Of a DNA stretch of 64,000 nucleotides, positions 32,602-41,678 are shown one piece after another. The DNA is from Streptomyces cyanogenus (GTDB lineage: Bacteria > Actinomycetota > Actinomycetes > Streptomycetales > Streptomycetaceae). Position 1 is the stretch's first letter, and each line of letters begins with the position of its first letter. The DNA lies in assembly GCF_017526105.1 (NCBI RefSeq), contig NZ_CP071839.1, positions 1,302,001 through 1,366,000 of the forward strand, written 5' to 3'. The position numbers and the translations under genes are program-made. The notes beneath the pieces were generated by a model that was given only the letters and a program-made list of their open reading frames with translations, was not told the origin of the DNA and made no database searches.

Positions 32602-34641
32602 ATGCGTCACCCTCACACCCGCACGACCCGCACCACACACCGAAGACTGGCCGGGGCGCTGTCCGCGGGCCTGCTGTGCGCGGCAGGCCTCGCCACCCCC
32701 GCCCTGGCGGCCCCCGCCGAGGCCCCGGCGGCGCCGGCCGCCCCCGCCCTGGCCGACGGCCTCGCCCTCACCCCGCCGATGGGCTTCAACAACTGGAACT
32801 CCACGCACTGCCGCGCCGAGTTCAACGAGTCCATGGTCAAGGGCATCGCGGACCTCTTCGTCCAGAAGGGCCTGAAGGACGCGGGCTACCAGTACGTCAA
32901 CCTGGACGACTGCTGGGCCCTGCCGAACCGCGACACGAACGGCAAGCTGGTACCCGACCCCGCCCGGTTCCCCGACGGGATCAAGGCGGTTGCCGACTAC
33001 GTGCACGCCAAGGGGCTCAAACTCGGCATCTACACCAGCGCCGGCACCAAGACCTGCAACAGCGCGGGCTTCCCGGGTGCCCTCGGACACGAGTACAGCG
33101 ACGCACGCCAGTTCGCCGACTGGGGCGTGGACTACCTGAAGTACGACAACTGCAACAACCAGGGTGTGGACGCCAAGCAGCGTTACCGCACCATGCGGGA
33201 CGCGCTGAAGGCGACCGGCCGCCCCATCGTCTACAGCATCTGCGAATGGGGGGAGAACAAGCCCTGGGAATGGGCCGCCGACGTCGGCCACCTGTGGCGG
33301 ACCACCGGTGACATCAGCGACAGCTGGAGTTCCATGCTGTCGATCCTGAAGCAGAACCTGCCGCTCGCACCGCACGCGGGCCCGGGCCACTGGAACGACC
33401 CCGACATGCTCGAGGTCGGCAACGGCGGCATGACGGACACCGAGTACCGCTCGCACTTCTCGCTCTGGTCGGTCATGACCGCGCCGCTGCTCATCGGCAC
33501 CGACCTGCGCAAGGCCTCCCAGGCGACCTACGACATCCTGGGCAACAAGGAGGTCGTCGCCGTCGACCAGGACCCGCTCGGCAAGCAGGGCACGGTCGTC
33601 TCCTCCGCGGGCGGACGCTGGGTCGTCGCCAAGGAGATGAAGGACGGCAGCCGCGCCGTGGCCCTCTTCAACGAATCCGGCACCGCCCAGCGGATCGCCA
33701 CCAGCGCGAGCGCCGTCGGCCTGCCCGACGCCGACGGCTACACCCAGCGCGATCTGTGGCAGCACCGCACGTACAACACCGCCGGCACCATCGCCGCCAC
33801 CGTCCCCGCCCACGGCACGGTCCTGCTGCGTGTCCAGGCCGACCCCCGCTGGGCAGCCCAGCCGCCCGCCGTCGACCTGGGCCTGGACGGCAGCCCGTTG
33901 CTGGAGGCCGCCACCCCGGCCACGCTGACCAGCACCGTCACCGACCTCGGCCGTACGCCCGCGCGACAGGTGTCCGTGACGCTGACCGGCCCGGCCGGCT
34001 GGACCGTACGGGCCGCCTCGAAGACCACGGCGGCCGCGCTCCCCACCGGCGGCACGCTGCGCACCGACTGGCGGGTGACCGCCCCGGCCGGCACCCCGGC
34101 CGGCTCCTACGTCCTGACCCTGCGGACCAGTTACCGCTCGCCGTCCGGGACGGCGGTCGCCGGTGAGGTGCCGCTGACCGCCTCCGTCGTCGTACCGCCG
34201 CCCGGCGGGACGTCGTACCTCGGCGACCTGCCCTGGATGTCGGCGACCAGCGGCTGGGGGCCGGTGGAGCGGGACACCAGCAACGGGGAGAGCGCCGCCG
34301 GCGACGGACGCCCGCTCACCGTCGGCGGCACGGTGTACGCCAAGGGGCTCGGCGTCCACGCGCTCAGCGAGCTCTCCTTCTACACCGGCAAGGCCTGCGA
34401 GAAGGTCACCGCGGACGTCGGCGTGGACGACGAGAAGGGCACGAAGGGCACCGTCGCCTTCGAGATCTGGGCGGACGGCACGAAGGCCGCGTCCACCGGC
34501 GTCCTGACCAACGCGATGCCCGCCCGGCCGCTCACCGCCGACGTCACCGGCGCCCGGGTGGTCCGGCTCGTCGTCACCGACGGCGGCGACGGCATCGATT
34601 CGGATCACGCGGACTGGGCGAACGCGCGGCTCAGCTGCTGA
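32602..34641 (+). CDS. Secreted GH27 alpha-galactosidase with C-terminal NPCBM domain
   Basis: A 679-residue secreted enzyme. Signal peptide 1-~37 (basic start, then LAGALSAGLLCAAGLATPALAAP). The GH27 catalytic barrel spans residues ~55-330: PPMGFNNWNSTHC, nucleophile Asp182 in YLKYDNCNN, acid/base Asp in the WNDPDM motif. A beta-sandwich follows, then a NEW3-like alpha-galactosidase-associated domain (~410-540) and an NPCBM carbohydrate-binding domain (~545-679, YLGDLPWMSATSGWGPVERD; GTVYAKGLGVHALSEL). It would release terminal alpha-galactose (or alpha-N-acetylgalactosamine) from plant polymers outside the cell. ATG 32602 follows GGAGGAACG. The divergent ROK kinase/LacI pair downstream may belong to the same sugar use. 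Confidence 0.93.
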   Translation: MRHPHTRTTRTTHRRLAGALSAGLLCAAGLATPALAAPAEAPAAPAAPALADGLALTPPMGFNNWNSTHCRAEFNESMVKGIADLFVQKGLKDAGYQYVNLDDCWALPNRDTNGKLVPDPARFPDGIKAVADYVHAKGLKLGIYTSAGTKTCNSAGFPGALGHEYSDARQFADWGVDYLKYDNCNNQGVDAKQRYRTMRDALKATGRPIVYSICEWGENKPWEWAADVGHLWRTTGDISDSWSSMLSILKQNLPLAPHAGPGHWNDPDMLEVGNGGMTDTEYRSHFSLWSVMTAPLLIGTDLRKASQATYDILGNKEVVAVDQDPLGKQGTVVSSAGGRWVVAKEMKDGSRAVALFNESGTAQRIATSASAVGLPDADGYTQRDLWQHRTYNTAGTIAATVPAHGTVLLRVQADPRWAAQPPAVDLGLDGSPLLEAATPATLTSTVTDLGRTPARQVSVTLTGPAGWTVRAASKTTAAALPTGGTLRTDWRVTAPAGTPAGSYVLTLRTSYRSPSGTAVAGEVPLTASVVVPPPGGTSYLGDLPWMSATSGWGPVERDTSNGESAAGDGRPLTVGGTVYAKGLGVHALSELSFYTGKACEKVTADVGVDDEKGTKGTVAFEIWADGTKAASTGVLTNAMPARPLTADVTGARVVRLVVTDGGDGIDSDHADWANARLSC

Positions 34642-34666
34642 AGCGCTCTCACGGACACACACGAGC

Positions 34667-34702
34667 GGTCGCGGGACCCGGAACGCCCCGGCCCCCGCGA
34701 CC
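34667..34702 (+). terminator. Terminator after the alpha-galactosidase gene
   Basis: GGTCGCGGG pairs with CCCGCGACC (9 bp) across 18 nt, 25 bp beyond the stop at 34641. Confidence 0.65.
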
Positions 34703-34810
34703 GGGGCGGACGCACGGAGTTGCGGCTGGGCCGCCGGGCCGGCGCGTGCTTCTGGGAGGGCCGCTACTCCAGGCCCGGTTCGCTGCCGACGGCCCGGCTG
34801 GTGTGGGGTG

Positions 34811-34950
34811 CAGAGGAGTTGGCGGGCGCAGGTTCCCTCCGAGGGAGTTGACGCGCGCCGGCGGGCCGCCGAGGAGTTGACGGGCCGCCGGCTCCGCGAG
34901 GGAAGGGGCGGGCGCCGGCCGCCGAGGGGTGACGGGCCACCGGCCGCCGC
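34811..34950. repeat. Degenerate tandem array of ~25-45-bp units
   Basis: Variants of GAGGAGTTGACGGGCCGCC recur around 34813, 34842, 34870 and 34923, interspersed with GCCGGCGGGCC blocks. Together with 34642-34810, this 317-bp spacer shows no gene. Confidence 0.5.
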
Positions 34951-34958
34951 CGAGGCTC

Positions 34959-35912
34959 CTAGTGGCTCGCCGCCTGCACGTCGGGGAGGCGGGTCAGGGC
35001 TGCCGCCGCGGCGCCGACCAGGCCCGCGTCGGTGCCCGTCTGCGCGGGTACGACGGTGAGCCGCTGCACGAAGGACAGGGTCGCGTAGTCGGTGAGGGTC
35101 TTGCGCAGCGGCGTGAACAGGACGTCGCCCGCGTTGGCGACACCCCCGCCGATCACCGCTATGTCGATCTCGACCAGGGTCGCGGTGGCCGCGATCCCGG
35201 CGGCCAGCGCCTGCGCGGCCCGCTCGAAGGAGGCCACGGCGACCGGGTCGCCCGCGCGGGCGGCGACGGCCACCGCGGCGGCCGAGGTGTCACCGTCGGG
35301 GCCGGGCAGCCAGCCCTGTTCCAGGGCCCGGCGGGCGATGTTGGGGCCGCTGGCGATGCGCTCCACGCAGCCGCGTGAGCCGCACGGGCAGGGATCACCG
35401 TCGAGGTCGACGCTGATGTGGCCGATGTGTCCGGCGTTCCCGGTCGGTCCGGGGTGCAGCCGCCCGCCCAGCACCAGTCCGCCGCCGACGCCCGTCGAGA
35501 CCACCATGCACAGCGCGTTGTCGTGGCCGCGCGCCGCGCCCTGCCAGTGCTCGGCCGCCGTGATCGCGACCCCGTCGCCGATCAGCTCCACCGGCAGGCC
35601 CCCGGTGATCGTGCGGACCCGGTCGACCAGCGGGAAGTCCCGCCAGCCCGGCACGTTCACCGGGCTGACGGTGCCGGCCGAGGCGTCCACCGGACCCGCG
35701 CTGCCGATGCCCACCGAGCGCGCGTGTCCCCACAGGGGCGACCCGGCGAGGTCTCCGAGCACCTCAGCCACGGCCCGCATGACCGTTTCGCCGTCCTGCT
35801 GGGCGGGCGTGGCGCGCTGGGCCCGGGCCAGGATCCGTCCGTCGCCGTCCACCAGCGCGCCGGCGATCTTGGTGCCGCCGATGTCCAGGGCCGCCACGAG
35901 GTCGGTGTGCAT
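34959..35912 (-). CDS. ROK family sugar kinase
   Basis: A 317-residue kinase. The ATP-binding phosphate-1 motif is ALDIGGTKIAGALVDGDG, the catalytic Asp lies in ELIGDGVAITAAEH, the ROK zinc site is DPCPCGSRGCVE, and the adenosine motif is VIGGGVANAG. Probably phosphorylates a hexose (glucose, allose or N-acetylhexosamine); the sugar cannot be read. ATG 35912. Divergent from a LacI regulator, with a perfect palindrome at 36016-36027 between them. Confidence 0.9.
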   Translation of the reverse strand: MHTDLVAALDIGGTKIAGALVDGDGRILARAQRATPAQQDGETVMRAVAEVLGDLAGSPLWGHARSVGIGSAGPVDASAGTVSPVNVPGWRDFPLVDRVRTITGGLPVELIGDGVAITAAEHWQGAARGHDNALCMVVSTGVGGGLVLGGRLHPGPTGNAGHIGHISVDLDGDPCPCGSRGCVERIASGPNIARRALEQGWLPGPDGDTSAAAVAVAARAGDPVAVASFERAAQALAAGIAATATLVEIDIAVIGGGVANAGDVLFTPLRKTLTDYATLSFVQRLTVVPAQTGTDAGLVGAAAAALTRLPDVQAASH

Positions 35913-36015
35913 CAGAGTCAGATCTCCCCGCTGAAGCTTGAAACCAAAGAAAGGCAGGCCGGTCAAGCGGTGGGGGCGCAGGCCGGAGCAGTGGTGGACA
36001 GTCTCTCTCGCATCT

Positions 36016-36027
36016 GACAACGTTGTC
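36016..36027. promoter_or_regulatory. LacI operator palindrome GACAACGTTGTC
   Basis: A perfect 12-bp palindrome with a central CG, characteristic of LacI-family sites. It lies 103 bp upstream of the ROK kinase start and 101 bp upstream of the LacI start, near the middle of the divergent spacer. Confidence 0.82.
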
Positions 36028-36128
36028 CAGGCTCTATGCTCGACGCCACATCCTCATACAAGCCCACCGGATCCCGCACCTCCCTCGTACGAGACGGAAG
36101 ACCTCCCCTCCGCGAGCGGAGAGAGACC

Positions 36129-37214
36129 GTGGACGAGACGGACGAGAGACAGGACAGACGCATCGTGCCCGAGACCACCCGCCGCGCAGACCGCCTTCCC
36201 GGGAACCGGTACGGCAACCGCCCGACGATGAAGGACGTGGCGGCGCGCGCCGGAGTCGGGCTGAAAACGGTCTCCCGCGTGGTCAACGGCGAACCCGGGG
36301 TCACCCCGGACACCGAGCGCCGGGTGCAGGAGGCGATCGAGGCGCTCGGCTTCCGCCGCAACGACAGCGCGCGGGTGCTGCGCAAGGGCCGTACGGCGAG
36401 CATCGGCCTGGTCCTTGAGGATCTCGCGGACCCGTTCTACGGCCCGCTGAGCCGGGCCGTCGAGGAGGTGGCCCGCGCCCACGGCGCCCTGCTGATCAAC
36501 GGCTCCAGCGCCGAGGACCCCGAGCGGGAGCAGGAGCTGGCGCTGGCCCTGTGCGCGCGCCGGGTGGACGGGCTCGTGGTGATCCCGGCCGGTGACGACC
36601 ACCGGTATCTGGAGCCGGAGATCAGGGCCGGCGTGGCGACCGTGTTCGTGGACCGTCCGGCCGGCCGGATCGACGCCGACGTGGTGCTGTCCGACAACTA
36701 CGGCGGCGCCCGCGACGGCGTCGCCCACCTCATCGCGCACGGCCACCGCCGGATCGGGTTCATCGGCGACATGCCCCGCATCCACACCGCGGCCGAGCGG
36801 CTGCGCGGTTACCGGGCGGCCATGGAGGACGCGGGCATAGCGGTCGAGGAGCGCTGGATGTCCCTCGGGGCGACGAACCCGGAGCGGGTGCGCCGGGCCG
36901 CGGAGGAGATGCTCTCCGGTCCCGACCCGGTCACCGCGGTCTTCACCGGAAACAACCGGGTGACGGTCACCGTGATCCGGGTGCTCGCCGAGCAGTCGCG
37001 CCGGGTCGCGCTCGTCGGCTTCGACGACATCGAGCTGGCCGACCTGCTCCAGCCGGGCGTCACGGTCGTCGCGCAGGATGCCGCGGCCCTCGGCCGTACC
37101 GCCGCGGAGCGCCTCTTCCGCCAGTTGGACGGCACCCTCATGGCTCCCGAGCGGATCGAGCTGCCGACCCGCCTGATCACACGCGGCTCGGGCGAACTGC
37201 CACCGGCGGACTGA
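36129..37214 (+). CDS. LacI family transcriptional regulator
   Basis: A 361-residue LacI repressor. After a ~33-residue Arg-rich extension comes the HTH (MKDVAARAGVGLKTVSRVVN) with hinge RKGRTASIGLV, then a periplasmic-binding-protein-like domain (DPFYGPLSRAVEEVA; RVDGLVVIPAGDD; RRVALVGFDDIELADLLQPG). GTG 36129 has GGAGAGA 6 nt upstream; ATG 36228 would give a minimal HTH start. It probably regulates itself and the divergent ROK kinase through GACAACGTTGTC. Confidence 0.91.
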   Translation: MDETDERQDRRIVPETTRRADRLPGNRYGNRPTMKDVAARAGVGLKTVSRVVNGEPGVTPDTERRVQEAIEALGFRRNDSARVLRKGRTASIGLVLEDLADPFYGPLSRAVEEVARAHGALLINGSSAEDPEREQELALALCARRVDGLVVIPAGDDHRYLEPEIRAGVATVFVDRPAGRIDADVVLSDNYGGARDGVAHLIAHGHRRIGFIGDMPRIHTAAERLRGYRAAMEDAGIAVEERWMSLGATNPERVRRAAEEMLSGPDPVTAVFTGNNRVTVTVIRVLAEQSRRVALVGFDDIELADLLQPGVTVVAQDAAALGRTAAERLFRQLDGTLMAPERIELPTRLITRGSGELPPAD

Positions 37215-37447
37215 GCGGGGCCGCGCCGTGGCGGTGATGCGCTCGGCCGCCCCGCCCCGCGGCGCCCCTGCTTCCCCGGCCCTCGGCGCCGGCAGCCAGC
37301 GTCCCCGGCTCGTCTCCCGCCGGGGTCGCCCCCGGCACCCGGCGGTGCCGAGGCGAGCGTGATGCCGGCGGCCGAGGCCGTCCGACGAGCACTCGCAGGG
37401 AGCAGGCAGGTAACGGCGCCCGGCACGACGGGCGCCAGCCCCGCCGT

Positions 37448-38746
37448 CTACTGCCCGGAGGCCGTCAGGTCGCCGCGGCGGGGTGTCGCGAAGCTCTCCA
37501 GGTCGGCGCGGGTCAGGCCGGTGAGGCGGGCGACCTCGGCGATGTCCAGGGCGCCGCAGTCCAGGCCGCGCAGCAGGTAGCCGCTCAGGGCCTTGGCGGT
37601 GGCGGGTTCGTCCATGACGTCGCCGCCGGCCCGGTTGGCGTACCGGGTGAGGCGGGCCGCCGCCTGCTCGAAACCCTCGCGGTAGAAGGCGAAGACGGCC
37701 GCGTAGCGGGTGGGGATGTGACCGGGGTGCATGTCCCAGCCCTGGTAGTAGGCGCGGGCGAGCGCGCGGCGGGTGAGGCCGTAGTGGAGGCGCCAGGCGT
37801 CGTGGACCTTGGCGGTCGGGCCGACGGGGAGGACGTTGGTGGAGCCGTCCGAGACGCGCACACCGGTGCCGGCCGCCGCGACCTGCATGATCGCCTTGGC
37901 ATGGTCGGCGGCCGGGTGGTCGCTGGCCTGGTAGGCGGCGGAGACGCCCAGGCAGGCGCTGTAGTCGAAGGTGCCGTAGTGCAGTCCGGTGGCGCGGCCC
38001 TCGGCGGCCTGGATCATGCGGGCGACGGTCGCCGTGCCGTCGGTGGCGAGGATCGCCTGGCTGGTCTCGATCTGGATCTCGAAGCCGAGGCGGCCGGCGT
38101 CCAGGCCGTGCACCTTCTCGAAGGCCTCCAGGAGCCGGACGAAGGCGCCGACCTGCTCGGGGTACGTCACCTTGGGCAGGGTGAGGACCAGGCCCGCGGG
38201 GAGCCCTCCGGCCTCCATCAGGCCGGTGAGGAAGACGTCGAGGGTGCGGATGCCCCGGTCCCGTACGGCGGCCTCCATGCACTTCATGCGGATGCCCATG
38301 TACGGCGCCGCCGTGCCGTTGCGGTACGCCTCGGCGATCAGGCGGGCGGCGTGGGCGGCCGTCGCGTCCTCCTCGGCGTCGGGCCGGGGGCCGTAGCCGT
38401 CCTCGAAGTCCACGCGCAGGTCCTCGACGGGCTCGCGCTCCAGCTTGGCGCGGACGCGGGAGTAGACCGGCTCGGCCAGTTCGTCCGGCAGCCCGAGGAC
38501 GGCCGCGAAGGAGGCGGCGTCGGGGGCGTGTTCGTCGAGGGCCGCGAGAGCCTGGTCGCCCCAGGAGCGCAGGGTGTCGGCGGCGAAGGCGTCGCCGGGG
38601 ACGTACACGGTGTGGACGGGCTGCCGGGTGCCGGGGTCCCCGGGGTAGCGGCGCTGAAGCTCCGCGTCGACCGGTGCGAGGGAGGCGCTGATCTCCTCGC
38701 TGACGGCGCCCGCGAGGCTTGTCGCCACCTGCTCCTGCTGACCCAT
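37448..38746 (-). CDS. DUF6986 family aldolase/citrate-lyase-like protein
   Basis: A 432-residue protein of the HpcH/HpaI aldolase/malate-synthase superfamily (DUF6986). Metal-site acidic segments: DLRVDFEDGYGPRPD and LGFEIQIETSQAILA. The central barrel segment is GLHYGTFDYSACLGVSAAYQ. Actinobacterial members sit near glyoxylate, purine or allantoin genes and are annotated as aldolases, but the reaction is unproven. ATG 38746. A clear palindrome lies 33 bp upstream (38779-38793). Confidence 0.82.
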   Translation of the reverse strand: MGQQEQVATSLAGAVSEEISASLAPVDAELQRRYPGDPGTRQPVHTVYVPGDAFAADTLRSWGDQALAALDEHAPDAASFAAVLGLPDELAEPVYSRVRAKLEREPVEDLRVDFEDGYGPRPDAEEDATAAHAARLIAEAYRNGTAAPYMGIRMKCMEAAVRDRGIRTLDVFLTGLMEAGGLPAGLVLTLPKVTYPEQVGAFVRLLEAFEKVHGLDAGRLGFEIQIETSQAILATDGTATVARMIQAAEGRATGLHYGTFDYSACLGVSAAYQASDHPAADHAKAIMQVAAAGTGVRVSDGSTNVLPVGPTAKVHDAWRLHYGLTRRALARAYYQGWDMHPGHIPTRYAAVFAFYREGFEQAAARLTRYANRAGGDVMDEPATAKALSGYLLRGLDCGALDIAEVARLTGLTRADLESFATPRRGDLTASGQ

Positions 38747-38778
38747 CCCACACCCTCCAGGTTTTCCGCCCAGCGGAA

Positions 38779-38793
38779 TCAACAATCTGTTGA
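38779..38793. promoter_or_regulatory. Palindromic operator TCAACA-ATC-TGTTGA upstream of DUF6986 gene
   Basis: Perfect 6-bp arms with a 3-nt spacer, 33 bp upstream of the start at 38746 on the minus strand. Probably an IclR-like or GntR-like site for a regulator encoded elsewhere. Confidence 0.68.
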
Positions 38794-38877
38794 ATGAAGT
38801 TATCCGGGTGGTTCATCGTGGTCAACACCCCGTTCGGACCGTGGTCCTCTCGCGGTGCGTCGACACCAGGATGCAGT

Positions 38878-38912
38878 GAGGCCCCCGTGACCGCGCGGGT
38901 CACAGGGGCCTC
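38878..38912 (-). terminator. Strong terminator of the etfB-etfA operon
   Basis: GAGGCCCC, then GTGACC, then GGGTCAC and GGGGCCTC fold into a long stem with one bulge. It starts 19 bp beyond the etfA stop. Confidence 0.8.
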
Positions 38913-38930
38913 GTGGCGCCAGGAGGGGAC

Positions 38931-39893
38931 TCAGCCCTTGCGGGACTTGATCTCCTCGGTCAGCTGGGGCACGACGTCGAACAGGTCGCCGACCACACCG
39001 AAGTCGACCAGCTCGAAGATCGGGGCCTCGGCGTCCTTGTTGACGGCCACGATGGTCTTCGAGGTCTGCATACCGGCACGGTGCTGGATCGCACCCGAGA
39101 TGCCGTTGGCGATGTACAGCTGCGGCGAGACCGACTTACCGGTCTGGCCGACCTGGTTGGTGTGCGGGTACCAGCCGGCGTCGACGGCGGCACGCGAGGC
39201 ACCGACGGCCGCGCCGAGCTGGTCGGCGAGGGCCTCGATGATCGAGAAGTTCTCGGCGCCGTTCACACCGCGGCCACCGGAGACCACGATCGCGGCCTCG
39301 GTCAGCTCCGGGCGGCCCGTCGACTCACGCGGCGTACGGCCGGTGATCTTGGTGCCGGTGGCCTTGTCCGAGAAGGTCACGGACAGGGCCTCGACGGCGC
39401 CGGCGGCCGGGGCGGCCTCGACGGCGGCCGAGTTCGGCTTGACCGTGATGACCGGGGTGCCCTTGATGACGCGGGACTTGGTGGTGAAGGACGCGGCGAA
39501 CACCGACTGGGTGGCCACCGGGCCCTCGTCGCCGGCCTCCAGGTCGACGGCGTCGGTGATGATGCCGGAGCCGATGCGCAGCGCCAGGCGGGCGGCGATC
39601 TCCTTGCCCTCCGCGGAGGACGGGACCAGCACGGCGGCCGGGGAGACGGCCTCGTAGGCGGCCTGCAGGGCGTCCACCTTCGGCACGACCAGGTACTCGG
39701 CGTACTCGGACGCGTCGTGGGTGAGGACCTTCACCGCGCCGTGCTCGGCGAGCGTGGCGGCGGTGTCGGCGGCGCCGTTGCCCAGCGCGACGGCGACGGG
39801 CTCGCCGATGCGGCGGGCCAGGGTCAGCAGCTCGAGGGTCGGCTTGCGGACGGCACCGTCCACGTGGTCGACGTAGACGAGGACTTCAGCCAT
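38931..39893 (-). CDS. etfA: Electron transfer flavoprotein alpha subunit
   Basis: A 320-residue ETF alpha (FixB). The C-terminal FAD-binding region reads [40 protein letters not shown] and [19 protein letters not shown]. It accepts electrons from acyl-CoA and related dehydrogenases and passes them to ETF-ubiquinone/menaquinone reductase. ATG 39893. Downstream of etfB by 53 bp; the operon ends at the hairpin 38878-38912. Intact. Confidence 0.97.
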   Translation of the reverse strand: MAEVLVYVDHVDGAVRKPTLELLTLARRIGEPVAVALGNGAADTAATLAEHGAVKVLTHDASEYAEYLVVPKVDALQAAYEAVSPAAVLVPSSAEGKEIAARLALRIGSGIITDAVDLEAGDEGPVATQSVFAASFTTKSRVIKGTPVITVKPNSAAVEAAPAAGAVEALSVTFSDKATGTKITGRTPRESTGRPELTEAAIVVSGGRGVNGAENFSIIEALADQLGAAVGASRAAVDAGWYPHTNQVGQTGKSVSPQLYIANGISGAIQHRAGMQTSKTIVAVNKDAEAPIFELVDFGVVGDLFDVVPQLTEEIKSRKG

Positions 39894-39946
39894 GGGATTG
39901 CTCTCCTGCGTAACGAAGTTGAGGGGCGGTCAGCGGGGGCGAGCCC

Positions 39947-40732
39947 TTAGATGAACTTCTGGCTCGCGAGGAACTCAGCGAGCTGCTTGCCGCCCTCGCC
40001 CTCGTCCTTGACGATGGTGCCGGCCGTGCGCGCCGGACGCTCGGTCGCGGTCTCGACCTTGGTGAAGGCGCCGTCCAGGCCGACCTCCTCGGCCTCGATG
40101 TCCAGGTCGGACAGGTCCCAGGACTCCACCGGCTTCTTCTTGGCCGCCATGATGCCCTTGAAGGACGGGTAGCGGGCCTCGCCGGACTGGTCGGTCACGG
40201 AGACGACGGCCGGGAGCGAGGCCTCCAGCTGCTCCGAGGCGGCGTCACCGTCACGGCGGCCCTTGACCACGCCGTCCTCGACGGAGACCTCGGACAGGAG
40301 GGTGACCTGGGGAACGCCGAGACGCTCGGCGACCAGCGCGGGAACGACGCCCATGGTGCCGTCGGTGGAGGCCATGCCGGAGACGACCAGGTCGTAGCCG
40401 GCCTTCTCGATGGCCTTGGCCAGCACCAGGGAGGTGCCGATGGCGTCGGTGCCGTGCAGGTCGTCGTCCTCGACGTGGATGGCCTTGTCGGCGCCCATGG
40501 AGAGGGCCTTGCGGAGCGCGTCCTTGGCGTCCTCGGGGCCGACCGTCAGGACGGTGACCTCGGCGTCGTCCGCGTTCTCCGCGATCTGGAGGGCCTGCTC
40601 GACCGCGTACTCGTCCAGCTCGGAGAGCAGCCCGTCGACGTCGTCGCGGTCGACGGTCAGGTCATCGGCGAAGTGCCGGTCGCCAGTGGCGTCGGGCACG
40701 TACTTCACAGTGACAACGATCCTCAAGCTCAC
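39947..40732 (-). CDS. etfB: Electron transfer flavoprotein beta subunit
   Basis: A 261-residue ETF beta (FixA): IVVTVKYVPDA at the start, AMP-binding-like LVVSGMASTDGTMGVVPALV, and LPAVVSVTDQSGEARYPSFK. Partner of EtfA. GTG 40732. It is the first gene of the etf operon; a 228-bp spacer to the flavin reductase gene carries no further gene. Confidence 0.97.
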   Translation of the reverse strand: MSLRIVVTVKYVPDATGDRHFADDLTVDRDDVDGLLSELDEYAVEQALQIAENADDAEVTVLTVGPEDAKDALRKALSMGADKAIHVEDDDLHGTDAIGTSLVLAKAIEKAGYDLVVSGMASTDGTMGVVPALVAERLGVPQVTLLSEVSVEDGVVKGRRDGDAASEQLEASLPAVVSVTDQSGEARYPSFKGIMAAKKKPVESWDLSDLDIEAEEVGLDGAFTKVETATERPARTAGTIVKDEGEGGKQLAEFLASQKFI

Positions 40733-40960
40733 GCCGGCTCTCCTACTGCATCGTCATTTCGGGCTGCCTCTTGCAGGCAGCATAGGCGCCCCAAGCGGCC
40801 GATCCCGGTCGGGGCGTCCGCGCGCTCCGAACGAAATATTACTTGTCAGTACACCCAGTCCAGGCCCGCTAAGCAAGCGCTTTGAACTGTGACCTTCGCA
40901 ACGCAGCGTAACCGGAACTCGACGGCTCCGCAGGAGGGACCGGTGCGATCCGGGACGTGA

Positions 40961-41470
40961 TCAATCCCGCAGACCGTTGAAGCGGCCCTGGTGGTAGAGG
41001 AGCGGGCGGCCGGCGCCCGAGGGGTCGCCGAGGACCACCTCGGCGAGCACGATCCGGTGATCACCGGCAGGCACCCGCCCGACGATCCGGCAGACCAGCC
41101 AGGCGAGCACGTCGTCCAGTACGGGCACGCCTTCCGGGCCCTCCCGCCAGGCGGTGGGCGCGCCGAAGCGGTCGGCGCCGCTGCGGGCGAAGGTGGCGGC
41201 CAGGTCGCTCTGGTGCTCGCCGAGTATGTGCACCCCCACGTGCTCGGCCTCGGCTATCGCGGGCCAGCTGGAGGCGCCCGTGCCGATGCCGAAGGAGACC
41301 AGCGGCGGTTCGGCGGAGACGGAGGTCAGGGAGGTGGCGGTGAAGCCGACCGGGCCGGAGGAACCACGCGCGGTGATCACCGCCACACCGGCGGCGTGCC
41401 GGCGGAAGGTGGAGCGCAGGAGATCGGGGGAGGCGAGCCGGGGCGTGCCGAGGTCGGGCGTGGCCGTCAT
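40961..41470 (-). CDS. Flavin reductase family (FMN-binding split-barrel) protein
   Basis: A 169-residue split-barrel flavin reductase-like protein: RSTFRRHAAGVAVITARGSSGPVGFTAT, SAEPPLVSFGI and HHHILGE-type HVGVHILGEHQSD. These use NAD(P)H to reduce FMN/FAD for monooxygenases, or are one-component oxidoreductases. ATG 41470. A short leader ORF (41515-41595) ending in Cys residues precedes it by 44 bp, suggesting attenuation linked to cysteine/sulfur status. Confidence 0.9.
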   Translation of the reverse strand: MTATPDLGTPRLASPDLLRSTFRRHAAGVAVITARGSSGPVGFTATSLTSVSAEPPLVSFGIGTGASSWPAIAEAEHVGVHILGEHQSDLAATFARSGADRFGAPTAWREGPEGVPVLDDVLAWLVCRIVGRVPAGDHRIVLAEVVLGDPSGAGRPLLYHQGRFNGLRD

Positions 41471-41514
41471 GCAGTCGTCCTTCTGCGAGGAGGGGAAAGC
41501 GGGTCCGTGGCTGC

Positions 41515-41595
41515 TCAGCAACCCGGACAGCGCGCGCTCGCGGTGCGGGCGAGGTCGACGTGGACCCGTCCGAAGAGAAGGAGTTCGATCGGCAT
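41515..41595 (-). CDS. Cysteine-ended leader peptide before the flavin reductase gene
   Basis: A 26-residue ORF: ATG 41595, stop 41515-41517. It reads MPIELLLFGRVHVDLARTAS, then ARCPGC and stop; its last six codons include two Cys (TGT, TGC). The HVDLxR core followed by a Ser/Cys-rich end is the pattern of actinobacterial 'putative leader peptides' that precede sulfur-metabolism genes. Stop to the flavin-reductase ATG is 44 bp. A GTCAGACTGAC palindrome (41599-41609) lies just upstream. Stalling at Cys codons under cysteine shortage would be the expected mechanism; this is inference. Confidence 0.75.
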   Translation of the reverse strand: MPIELLLFGRVHVDLARTASARCPGC

Positions 41596-41678
41596 ACGGT
41601 CAGACTGACGATAGGTGGTGCACACAGTCAAGCAGGTTCCGGCATCTGGAAGATGTCTCACCGTTCCCTGAAACCCGC

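Noticed and set aside
36054..38903. A 949-codon minus-strand open frame over the LacI and DUF6986 genes
   Set aside because: Shadow of the real genes in other frames; composition (runs of R, P, G) is non-protein-like.
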